A DNA stretch of 8,219 bases from Deltaproteobacteria bacterium RIFCSPHIGHO2_12_FULL_43_9 (lineage in GTDB: Bacteria > Bdellovibrionota > O2-12-FULL-43-9), in contig MGRR01000072.1 in the NCBI GenBank assembly GCA_001798265.1, positions 852-9,070 on the forward strand, given 5' to 3'. Below, in pieces: positions 1 through 6,230 of this stretch. Positions within the stretch are counted from its first letter, which is position 1. Every line of letters begins with the position of its first letter. The notes below the pieces were generated by a model that worked only from the letters and a program-made list of their open reading frames with translations, ran no database searches and was not told the DNA's origin. A program made the position numbers and the translations under genes.

Positions 1-73
1 GGATGACGACAGCTTCGCTCAGGATGACGACAGCTTCGCTCAGGATGACGACAGCTTCGCTCAGGATGACGAA
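1..73. repeat. 21-bp tandem repeat, three perfect copies plus decayed fourth
   Basis: Three identical 21-bp units lie at 1-21, 22-42 and 43-63, each running GGATGACGAC then AGCTTCGCTCA. A fourth starts at 64, matches for nine bases and then drifts into ATCGCTCGCAATGACGG (74-90). On the minus strand the unit contains GTCATCCTGAGCGAAGC, and the drifted copy reads GTCATTGCGAGCGA. From memory, these two strings are typical cores of dispersed intergenic repeats in many bacterial genomes, so the array is probably part of such a family. It begins at the window edge and may continue outside. It ends 7 bp from the malic enzyme stop codon, so it lies in that gene's 3' region. The units are direct and adjacent without spacers, so this is not a CRISPR array. 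Function is unknown. Confidence 0.9.
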
Positions 74-97
74 ATCGCTCGCAATGACGGAAAACTT

Positions 98-2377
98 TTA
101 GCCGCGTGCCTGCTTTGCCTGCATCTCCCAGTAATCTATTACAGTGATTGCTGCCATGTTAACGATGTCATTCACGTCTGAAAATCTCTGCAGAACATGT
201 ACGGGTTTTGCCATACCTATTAGTATCGGACCAACCGCCTCCGCGCCACCGATTCTTTGCATAAGCTTGTAACAGATATTGGAGGAATCGAGATCGGGGA
301 AGATTAAGACATTCGCATCACCCTTTATTTTGCAAAATGGGAATTGCTCTGTAACAATCTCCGGAATTACAGCCGTATCTGCCTGCATCTCTCCGTCAAT
401 GAGGAGGTCTGGTCGTAGTTCTTTCGCAATCCTTACTGCCTCCGCAACCTTTTCTGTTTCGTTGTTTTTCGTACTTCCGAAATTGGAATAGGAGAGGAAG
501 GCAACCTTCGGTGTCATCATGAACGATTTGGCCTTGTCCGCCGTTCTTATGCCAATCATTGCAAGCTGCATTGGTGTCGGTTCGATGTTTACAGTGGTGT
601 CGGCGAAGAAAAAGATTCTCTCTTTCAGGATAATCATATAGAGACCCGCTACTACGCCCTCACCCGCTGTGCGAATTACATGCAGCGCCGGACGAATGGT
701 CTCTGGATAAGAACAGGTGAGGCCGGAGACCAGACCCTCCGCATCCCCCATTCGAACCATCATTGACCCGAAATAGTTGGGGTTCCTCATTAATTTGTCA
801 GCCTCTTCGCTCGTAATACCTTTTCTCCTACGGAGTTTAAAAAATTCATCAACATACGAACCGAATTTTGGATAGGATGATTGTTTGATGATCTCCACAT
901 TGTCTAAATTTAATTGTAGTTCTTTAATCTTTGCCTTGATTAAATCTACATTTCCAATAAGAACAGGAATCGCTATCTTCTCTTCACTTAAAATCTCTGC
1001 AGCTTTTAATATCTTCTCCTGCTCCCCTTCAGGGAAAACGATTCGAATTAATTTTTTGCCACCAAATTTCGCCTTATTAATTATCTCACGCATTACCACA
1101 CGGGAGCGACCAAGTATCTTTTCCAAAGACTCCCGGTATTTATTCATATCCTTAATCTCTACCCGCGCAACGCCACTATCCATAGCCGCCTGCGCAACCG
1201 CCGGGGCAACCCAGAGAAGGGTTCTAAAATCGAAGGGCTTCGGGATGATATAATCTGGTCCGAATCTATCCACCAATTCACCGGGATACGCCCTCCTTAC
1301 TGAATCGGGAACATCCTCTTTCGCAAGGGTCGCTATCGCGTGAACAGCAGCTATGAACATTTCATTTGTAAACGCCTTCGCTCTCACATCCAGGGCACCG
1401 CGAAAGATAAATGGAAAACAGAGGACGTTATTTACCTGATTCGGAAAATCTGATCTTCCGGTGGCAACTATAGCGTCTGGCCTTGCCTCCTTCGCATCAG
1501 GGTAGGAAATCTCCGGCTCCGGGTTTGCCATCGCGAAGATTATCGGTTTTTTACCCATTTTTTTAATCATTTCCTTCGAAACAATCCCCCCGGCGGAGAG
1601 TCCTACAAACACATCGGCCTCGTCCAGCGCCTCTGTTAATGTTTTTGCCTTGGTTTTAGCCGCAAGCGCTTCCTTGTACGGATTCATTCCTACGGTTCTT
1701 CCGACAAAGATAACACCATGGTGGTCACAATAAATAATATTCCCTTTTCTCGCCCCTAAATTCTCAAAGAGTCTTCCACAGGCTGTAGCTGCGGCACCCG
1801 CTCCGGAAAAAACAATCTTTACCTGATCTATTTTTTTGCCCGCCAGTTCCAGTGCGTTAAGAAGGGCTGCGCTGGTGATTATCGCGGTACCATGCTGGTC
1901 GTCGTGGAAGACAGGAATCTTCATTGTCTGCCGTAATTTTTCTTCTATATAAAAACAATCCGGGGCTTTAATGTCTTCAAGATTGATTCCGCCAAAGGTT
2001 GGCTCCAGTGCCTGAACGGCTTTTACCGTTTCATCGGGATCAGTCGTGTTTAGTTCAATGTCAAAAACGTCGATATCGGCAAATCTTTTAAAAAGTATCC
2101 CCTTTCCTTCCATTACGGGTTTGCTCGCAAGCCCACCCATATTCCCCAGACCTAAAACAGCGGTTCCGTTTGAGATTACGGCCACTAGATTTCCCTTGGC
2201 CGTATATTTATAAACCGTGTCGGGATCCCTGCTTATCTCTTTGCATGCCTCGGCCACTCCCGGTGTATAGGCAAGTGAAAGATCATGTTGAGTGCTGCAT
2301 GGTTTTGTGGGAACAACCTCTATTTTCCCCGGCCTGCCTGAGGTGTGATAGTCCAACGCTTCTTTTTTTGAAATCAT
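98..2377 (-). CDS. maeB: NADP-dependent malic enzyme with C-terminal phosphotransacetylase-like domain
   Basis: This cytoplasmic enzyme oxidatively decarboxylates malate to pyruvate and CO2, making NADPH, and links the TCA cycle to gluconeogenesis or lipid synthesis. The chosen ATG at 2377 gives 759 residues, the usual MaeB length. The N-terminal malic domain (about 10-160) shows the catalytic Tyr in AYTPGV (Y37), the catalytic Lys in VMEGKG (K92) and metal ligands E134, D135 (NLEDIKAP) and D160 (HDDQHGT). The nucleotide-binding domain has GAGAAA at 192-197, followed by MANPEPE and FPNQVNN motifs. From about residue 430 to the end is a phosphotransacetylase-like domain (FPEGEQEKI, SNFGSTKNNE). 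In characterised MaeB proteins this domain is regulatory, sensing acetyl-CoA, rather than catalytic. The frame is open upstream to an ATG at 2464, but that adds 29 atypical residues and overlaps the previous gene; ISKKEALDYH matches the family N-terminus. The ribosome site before 2377 is weak (GTGAGA). The gene follows the alpha-oxoamine synthase by 22 bp and is probably cotranscribed with it. NADP rather than NAD use is inferred from the family. Confidence 0.96.
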   Translation of the reverse strand: MISKKEALDYHTSGRPGKIEVVPTKPCSTQHDLSLAYTPGVAEACKEISRDPDTVYKYTAKGNLVAVISNGTAVLGLGNMGGLASKPVMEGKGILFKRFADIDVFDIELNTTDPDETVKAVQALEPTFGGINLEDIKAPDCFYIEEKLRQTMKIPVFHDDQHGTAIITSAALLNALELAGKKIDQVKIVFSGAGAAATACGRLFENLGARKGNIIYCDHHGVIFVGRTVGMNPYKEALAAKTKAKTLTEALDEADVFVGLSAGGIVSKEMIKKMGKKPIIFAMANPEPEISYPDAKEARPDAIVATGRSDFPNQVNNVLCFPFIFRGALDVRAKAFTNEMFIAAVHAIATLAKEDVPDSVRRAYPGELVDRFGPDYIIPKPFDFRTLLWVAPAVAQAAMDSGVARVEIKDMNKYRESLEKILGRSRVVMREIINKAKFGGKKLIRIVFPEGEQEKILKAAEILSEEKIAIPVLIGNVDLIKAKIKELQLNLDNVEIIKQSSYPKFGSYVDEFFKLRRRKGITSEEADKLMRNPNYFGSMMVRMGDAEGLVSGLTCSYPETIRPALHVIRTAGEGVVAGLYMIILKERIFFFADTTVNIEPTPMQLAMIGIRTADKAKSFMMTPKVAFLSYSNFGSTKNNETEKVAEAVRIAKELRPDLLIDGEMQADTAVIPEIVTEQFPFCKIKGDANVLIFPDLDSSNICYKLMQRIGGAEAVGPILIGMAKPVHVLQRFSDVNDIVNMAAITVIDYWEMQAKQARG

Positions 2378-2399
2378 AATTTTCTCACTTGTCCGGAGA

Positions 2400-3578
2400 T
2401 TAGATGAGGTTAAACTCTTTGCCAAGTTTTCTGAACACTTCAATAACGCGGTCAAGATGTTCATCTTCGTGGGTTGCCATATAACTCGTTCTTACACCAC
2501 TGGAGCCCGGTGGAACCGCGGGTGGTATAATCGCGTTCGCGAATACCCCCTCCTCATACAACCTGTTCACGAACAAGCAGGCAAAATCATCTTCTCCCAG
2601 AATAACAGGGATTACCGGCGTTTCAGTTTTACCGATCTGATAACCCATGGATGTCAGCTCTTTTTTCATCCTTCTTGTGTGTTGCCAGAGTCGTTCAATT
2701 AATGCGGTGTCTGTTTCCATAATCTCCAAAGCCGCCAGTGTGGCCGCTATGCTGGCAGGTGGCATGCTGGCGCTGAAAATAAATGGCCTCGAGTGGCATT
2801 TTACGTAATCTATTACAATCTCAGGCCCGGCAATAAAGCCACCAAGGGAGGCAAATGACTTACTAAATGTCCCCATAACGAGATCAATATTATCATTCAG
2901 GTCCCAATATTCGCCGGTTCCTCTTCCTCTCTCCCCAATCACACCTATAGCATGCGCATCATCAATAAATACCCTTACGTTATATTGCGAGGCTAGTTTT
3001 ATGATCGGTGGGAGGTCAACAATTTCTCCAGACATTGAAAATACACCGTCAGAAAGTATCATAATGGGCTTATTTTGAAATCTCTCTAGTTTATCCGCGA
3101 GATCATCCATGTCACCATGCCGGTATTTGAATGTTTTCGCGAATGAAAGGCGGGTTCCATCAACAATGCTGGCGTGATTTTCCGAATCACAAAGTAAAAT
3201 ATCCTCCCTTCCAGCCAGCGCCGAGAGCAGTCCAAGGTTTGCCTGAAAACCGGTGCTAAAAACCAGTGCCTTCTCTTTCCCTACAAATTTTGCCAGTCTC
3301 TCTTCAAGCTCTATATGTAACTCCAGTGTACCGTTTAAATACCTCGATCCCGTGCAGCTTGTTCCATAACGATGAATGGCAGCGATTGAGGCCTCAATAA
3401 CCTTTGGATGATGACTAAGCCCAAGGTAATTATTCGAGCCGATCATTACCCTCTCTTTCCCTTCCATAATTACAGTCGGGCCATGAAGAAGATCTATCGG
3501 TCTAAAATAGGGTAATAGACCTGACTCTTTTAATTCCTTATATCTGGTAAAATCCCGGCACTTCTGGAATAAATCCAA
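2400..3578 (-). CDS. PLP-dependent alpha-oxoamine synthase, serine palmitoyltransferase-like
   Basis: A fold-type I PLP enzyme that condenses an amino acid with an acyl-CoA, releasing CO2 and CoA. Counting from the TTG start (392 residues), visible landmarks are SNNYLGL (48-54), GSRYLNGT (77-84), NHASIVDG with the PLP-stacking His135, DDAH with D206 and H209, the Schiff-base lysine K240 in GTFSKSFASLGGF, and RPFIFSASMPP. The GTFSKS and RP(F/Y)IF(S/T)AS(M/L)PP strings, with RLSF and FKYRHGDM, resemble bacterial serine palmitoyltransferases of the Bacteroides and Sphingomonas kind more than 2-amino-3-ketobutyrate CoA ligase (kbl) or 8-amino-7-oxononanoate synthase (bioF). A role in sphingolipid base synthesis (serine plus palmitoyl-CoA to 3-ketodihydrosphingosine) is therefore the leading guess, but no other sphingolipid or biotin gene is in view. 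The start is a choice: a GTG at 3596 adds six residues without a ribosome site, whereas TTG at 3578 has GGAG eight bases upstream and gives MDLFQKC, which fits the family. The family assignment is firm; the substrate is not. Confidence 0.9.
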   Translation of the reverse strand: MDLFQKCRDFTRYKELKESGLLPYFRPIDLLHGPTVIMEGKERVMIGSNNYLGLSHHPKVIEASIAAIHRYGTSCTGSRYLNGTLELHIELEERLAKFVGKEKALVFSTGFQANLGLLSALAGREDILLCDSENHASIVDGTRLSFAKTFKYRHGDMDDLADKLERFQNKPIMILSDGVFSMSGEIVDLPPIIKLASQYNVRVFIDDAHAIGVIGERGRGTGEYWDLNDNIDLVMGTFSKSFASLGGFIAGPEIVIDYVKCHSRPFIFSASMPPASIAATLAALEIMETDTALIERLWQHTRRMKKELTSMGYQIGKTETPVIPVILGEDDFACLFVNRLYEEGVFANAIIPPAVPPGSSGVRTSYMATHEDEHLDRVIEVFRKLGKEFNLI

Positions 3579-3586
3579 GTTAGAAA

Positions 3587-3590
3587 CTCC
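3587..3590 (-). promoter_or_regulatory. Shine-Dalgarno GGAG supporting a TTG start
   Basis: On the minus strand GGAG ends eight bases before the TTG at 3578. The competing GTG at 3596 has nothing comparable upstream of it. This spacing decides the preferred start of the alpha-oxoamine synthase. Confidence 0.5.
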
Positions 3591-3626
3591 GCGCACCTTA
3601 GTTCAGGTTAATTGAAATAAAGTTCG

Positions 3627-3656
3627 AATATATTAAAAAAGGATATTCTATGTAAA
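3627..3656 (-). promoter_or_regulatory. Sigma70-like promoter for the leftward synthase-maeB unit
   Basis: Read on the minus strand, TTTACA (plus positions 3651-3656; one mismatch to TTGACA) is followed after 18 bp by TATATT (3627-3632; one mismatch to TATAAT). Transcription would start near 3620, giving a leader of about 42 nt before the TTG start. No separate promoter is evident in the 22 bp before maeB, so this one probably serves both genes. The spacer is AT-rich, so some chance matching is possible. Confidence 0.55.
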
Positions 3657-3662
3657 TATGCG

Positions 3663-3675
3663 CTTTCTTCGAAAG
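3663..3675. promoter_or_regulatory. Short perfect dyad between divergent promoters
   Basis: CTTTC at 3663-3667 and GAAAG at 3671-3675 form a perfect five-base inverted repeat around TTC. Its centre contains TTCGAA (3668-3673). A second TTCGAA lies at 3623-3628, beside the leftward -10, exactly 45 bp away. The dyad is between the two opposing promoters, where an operator would be expected, but it is short and could be chance. Confidence 0.25.
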
Positions 3676-3684
3676 ATATTTCTG

Positions 3685-3711
3685 TTCACATCAGAAAACA
3701 AGTGATATTAT
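3685..3711 (+). promoter_or_regulatory. Extended -10 promoter for the fibronectin-repeat gene, possibly leaderless
   Basis: TATTAT at 3706-3711 (one mismatch to TATAAT) is preceded by TG at 3703-3704, forming an extended -10. TTCACA at 3685-3690 is a possible -35 with a short 15-bp spacer. The ATG begins six bases after the hexamer, so transcription would start at or next to the ATG itself. No Shine-Dalgarno site is present. Confidence 0.4.
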
Positions 3712-3717
3712 TTTTTA

Positions 3718-4617
3718 ATGCTTTACCATCTAGTAATACTCTCCCTCTTTTTATCCTTATCAGATGCGGCCACAACAATAAAGGTATTAAAAGGCCCGAC
3801 AGTTAGCAGGATTACACACAATTCAGCCCTAATATATATAGAATTAGACCAGCCTACCTCATGCAGCATCGAATATTGGCCGGATAATAAAAATATGGTG
3901 AAAAAGATCCTTCTTGGCCAAAAAAAATTGATAAACCATAAGGTAGAATCTCTGCGACCTTACACCACCTATACTTATAGAATTAACTGTTTAAACGTTA
4001 ATATACCACCTGTCATCGGTGGTTCATTTACGACCGACTTTTTATTCGAGGTCACGCAGATACAATTTGTCAACGCACCTAAGGTAACAGGAACAACGCC
4101 AAATAGCGCCACAATCGAATGGGAAGCCAATGTTGATGCGGATGGAAGGATTGTCTATGGGGAAAAGGATCTATCACTTTCAAGAGATGTGCCACCTATA
4201 AAAAAACAGATAATCGAAATCACGGAATTACAATCGGATAAAAGATATAATTACCAGGTTGAACTGCACTATGGTGGAAAAGGGTTGAAAAGCGAGATTG
4301 GGAAATTTTCTACCCAACCGGGTCAGGCGCAGACCCAGAAGATCTTTAGATTACAGCCAACCGTTGTTAGCCTGACCGCCACAGAAGCGACGATTCAATT
4401 TGAAACACTCTCTCCATCCCAATCAACGGTCTATTATGGAACCGAGCAACCATTAAAACAGACCGTTACAACCCGCTCTTTCACAACCGGACACACAATT
4501 ACATTAAAAGGGCTCAAGGCAAATTCAAATTATCTTTATCGCGTCGAGGTCACTCCCCAGAAAGGTTTAACCTCGGCATCTCCGGATTTTCCATTCACGA
4601 CAAAAATAGTTGATTGA
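3718..4617 (+). CDS. Secreted protein of three fibronectin type III-like repeats
   Basis: A 299-residue exported protein of unknown function. Residues 1-18 are a signal peptide with a hydrophobic core (LVILSLFLSLS) and a likely cut after DAA; it is odd in having no Lys or Arg in the n-region. The rest is three beta-sandwich repeats of about 90 residues: roughly 22-106, 110-199 and 209-297. They align by eye at three places: the first strand (RITHNSALIYIE, GTTPNSATIEWEA, SLTATEATIQFE), the next strand (CSIEYW, GRIVYG, STVYYG) and the L-x(5)-Y-x-Y/V strand (LRPYTTYTYRI, LQSDKRYNYQV, LKANSNYLYRV). This is the pattern of fibronectin type III or purple-acid-phosphatase N-terminal domains. No catalytic motif, membrane anchor or sorting tail is seen, so a binding or scaffolding role outside the cytoplasm is the cautious inference. 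ATG 3718 is the only possible start, because TGA at 3703 closes the frame upstream. The gene may be transcribed separately from the downstream unit, which has its own promoter. Confidence 0.85.
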   Translation: MLYHLVILSLFLSLSDAATTIKVLKGPTVSRITHNSALIYIELDQPTSCSIEYWPDNKNMVKKILLGQKKLINHKVESLRPYTTYTYRINCLNVNIPPVIGGSFTTDFLFEVTQIQFVNAPKVTGTTPNSATIEWEANVDADGRIVYGEKDLSLSRDVPPIKKQIIEITELQSDKRYNYQVELHYGGKGLKSEIGKFSTQPGQAQTQKIFRLQPTVVSLTATEATIQFETLSPSQSTVYYGTEQPLKQTVTTRSFTTGHTITLKGLKANSNYLYRVEVTPQKGLTSASPDFPFTTKIVD

Positions 4618-4632
4618 CCCCTTGAAGCCTCC

Positions 4633-4660
4633 TTGATTTTTCCCACTCTCCCGATATAGT
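4633..4660 (+). promoter_or_regulatory. Sigma70-like promoter for the solute-binding protein unit, possibly leaderless
   Basis: TTGATT (4633-4638) and TATAGT (4655-4660) are separated by 16 bp in the 50-bp spacer after the fibronectin-repeat gene. The ATG at 4668 begins seven bases after the -10, where transcription itself would start. The bases between carry no Shine-Dalgarno site. The promoter would drive the solute-binding protein, the hydrolase and the peptidase-like gene. No hairpin terminator for the upstream gene is seen in the spacer. Confidence 0.45.
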
Positions 4661-4667
4661 TTCAAAC

Positions 4668-6230
4668 ATGTCAAAAATATTATTTTTAACCCTGCTAACC
4701 ATTGCCGGATGTACCCAGGATTTCAATAAAAATACACTCTATGTACATCTTGGCACCGAGCCCCCCACTCTTGACCCGTCAAGGGCGGAGAGCGTTGTCG
4801 ACATCAGAATCCTTCAAAACATATCTGAGCCAATTTTGGAATATAACGAAAAGCTTGAACTCAAAGGAGCCATGGCAGTCAATTGGAATATTTCAGAAGA
4901 TGGACTGACCATCTCATTCGAACTAAACCGTAACAAGGTCTGGAGCGATGGAAGGCCTCTGACTTCCGAAAACTACCTTTACGGGATACTAAGGACTTTA
5001 GATCCCAAGGTTGACTCAAAACTTGCCTATCTACTTTACCCAATCAAAAACGCAAAAGCTTACAAGATTGGAAATATAAAAGAGGCTTCCGCCGTTGGGA
5101 TATCGGCCCCAAACCCTCATACACTGGTGGTAAGGCTGGAAGAGAAGTCGGTTGATTTTATTCACGCGTTTGCTTCGGTCATTACATTTCCACAGAGAAG
5201 GGATGTCGTTGAAAAATTCGGGGACAGATATGGGAGTGAGGCCCATCTCACCTCTTCCGGCCCTTTCACACTCGATGAATGGAAACACGAAAAGGAGATA
5301 ATATTATCCGAGAATAAATCATATGGCGGCCTCCCAAAGCCACAGGTAAAAAGAATTATTGCAAGAATGGTTCCGGAGGGGATTACCGCCCTCTCTCTCT
5401 TTGAAACAGATAAGATCGATATACTCGAGCAGATTCCCCTTGAGGGGATAAGAAGGCTGAAAGATGATCCCAGAATGCGCGTATACCCCGATTTCTCGAC
5501 CTATTTTGTAGGTTTCAATGTGCGAAAGAAGCCTTTCAATGACGCACGCGTCCGCAAGGCTTTTATAATGGGTATAGACAGGAACAACCTGGACAAAATA
5601 CTTGTTGGAAGCCAGCCAATAGCATATTCCTTTGTTCCACCGGGGCTTAAAGGATTTGATGATGCTCTCGGAATAAAATTCAATCCGGATAAAGCCCGGG
5701 AACTTTTAACCTCCGCCGGCTTTCCCGGTGGAAAGGATTTCCCTCCGGTTGAAATCGGCTTCAATTCGCATGAGCGACATCAACAGATTGCGGAGTGGCT
5801 TGAGCAGGAGTGGAGAAAAAACCTAAACGTTTCAGTCTCTTTAAACTCGGAAGAATGGAAGGTCTATTTAACCACACTCTCACTCAACCCCCCGCACCTA
5901 TATAGATTTGCCTGGGCAGCGGTCTTTCCGGACCCTTTATCGATGCTTTTACTCTGGACCAAAAACAACCCCAATAATTATAGTGGCTGGTACTCACCCA
6001 AATATGATTTTCTTATTTCAGAAATCTCCCGGACGTCAGACTCAGCTGTAAGACTGGAAAGAATAAATGAAGCGCAAAGGTTGATATTGGAGAATGATCC
6101 ACCATTTATTCCATTATACTTCTACGCAAGACATATATTGGTCAATCCGAGGGTTACGGGTTTCAAGGCCAATGGTCTTGGTGTTCTAAGTTATAAATAT
6201 ATATCTCTAGATGACAAAGTATCAAAATGA
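4668..6230 (+). CDS. Lipoprotein solute-binding protein of the oligopeptide (family 5) type
   Basis: This is the extracytoplasmic ligand receptor of an ABC importer, probably for peptides. It has 520 residues, usual for the family. A lipobox ends at Cys15 (LTIAGC), so the mature protein should be acylated and tethered to a membrane. Family 5 landmarks appear in order: GTEPPTLDP near the mature N-terminus; ISEDGLTISFELNRN and VWSDGRPLTSENY (W92, D94, G95), the hallmark block; VVRLEEKSVDFIHAFA; SSGPFTLDEW (G198-W205) followed by ILSENKSY; RKAFIMGIDR; FAWAAVFPDP, where OppA-like proteins have a DYPDP motif; and PPFIPLYFY with VTGFKAN near the end. The order resembles OppA and MppA more than the dipeptide or nickel receptors, but the ligand cannot be read from sequence. 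No permease or ATPase genes adjoin it, so it is either an orphan receptor using a transporter encoded elsewhere or the start of a locus continuing past the window. Its last four bases overlap the next gene (ATGA). Confidence 0.93.
   Translation: MSKILFLTLLTIAGCTQDFNKNTLYVHLGTEPPTLDPSRAESVVDIRILQNISEPILEYNEKLELKGAMAVNWNISEDGLTISFELNRNKVWSDGRPLTSENYLYGILRTLDPKVDSKLAYLLYPIKNAKAYKIGNIKEASAVGISAPNPHTLVVRLEEKSVDFIHAFASVITFPQRRDVVEKFGDRYGSEAHLTSSGPFTLDEWKHEKEIILSENKSYGGLPKPQVKRIIARMVPEGITALSLFETDKIDILEQIPLEGIRRLKDDPRMRVYPDFSTYFVGFNVRKKPFNDARVRKAFIMGIDRNNLDKILVGSQPIAYSFVPPGLKGFDDALGIKFNPDKARELLTSAGFPGGKDFPPVEIGFNSHERHQQIAEWLEQEWRKNLNVSVSLNSEEWKVYLTTLSLNPPHLYRFAWAAVFPDPLSMLLLWTKNNPNNYSGWYSPKYDFLISEISRTSDSAVRLERINEAQRLILENDPPFIPLYFYARHILVNPRVTGFKANGLGVLSYKYISLDDKVSK

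Noticed and set aside
1..73. CRISPR array or heptapeptide-repeat coding sequence
   Set aside because: The units abut directly with no spacers, so it is not CRISPR. Because 21 is divisible by 3, a frame (DDDSFAQ repeats) is open, but it has no start in view and runs antisense into maeB; the repeat reads as an intergenic element.
885..1253. 122-codon plus-strand reading frame inside maeB
   Set aside because: It is antisense to conserved malic enzyme and phosphotransacetylase-like coding sequence and has no recognisable protein features.
2378..2464. 29-residue N-terminal extension of the malic enzyme, starting at ATG 2464
   Set aside because: It overlaps the alpha-oxoamine synthase by 65 bp, and its residues do not resemble the malic enzyme N-terminus. 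Starting at 2377 gives the family's usual 759 residues.
2400..3578. Firm annotation as kbl (glycine C-acetyltransferase) or bioF
   Set aside because: These are the usual automatic names for the family, but the lysine block and the RPFIFSASMPP block fit serine palmitoyltransferase better, and no threonine or biotin gene is nearby.
4618..4667. Rho-independent terminator after the fibronectin-repeat gene
   Set aside because: A T-run is present (4637-4641), but the preceding bases form a direct repeat (CCTTGA twice), not an inverted one, so no hairpin supports a terminator.
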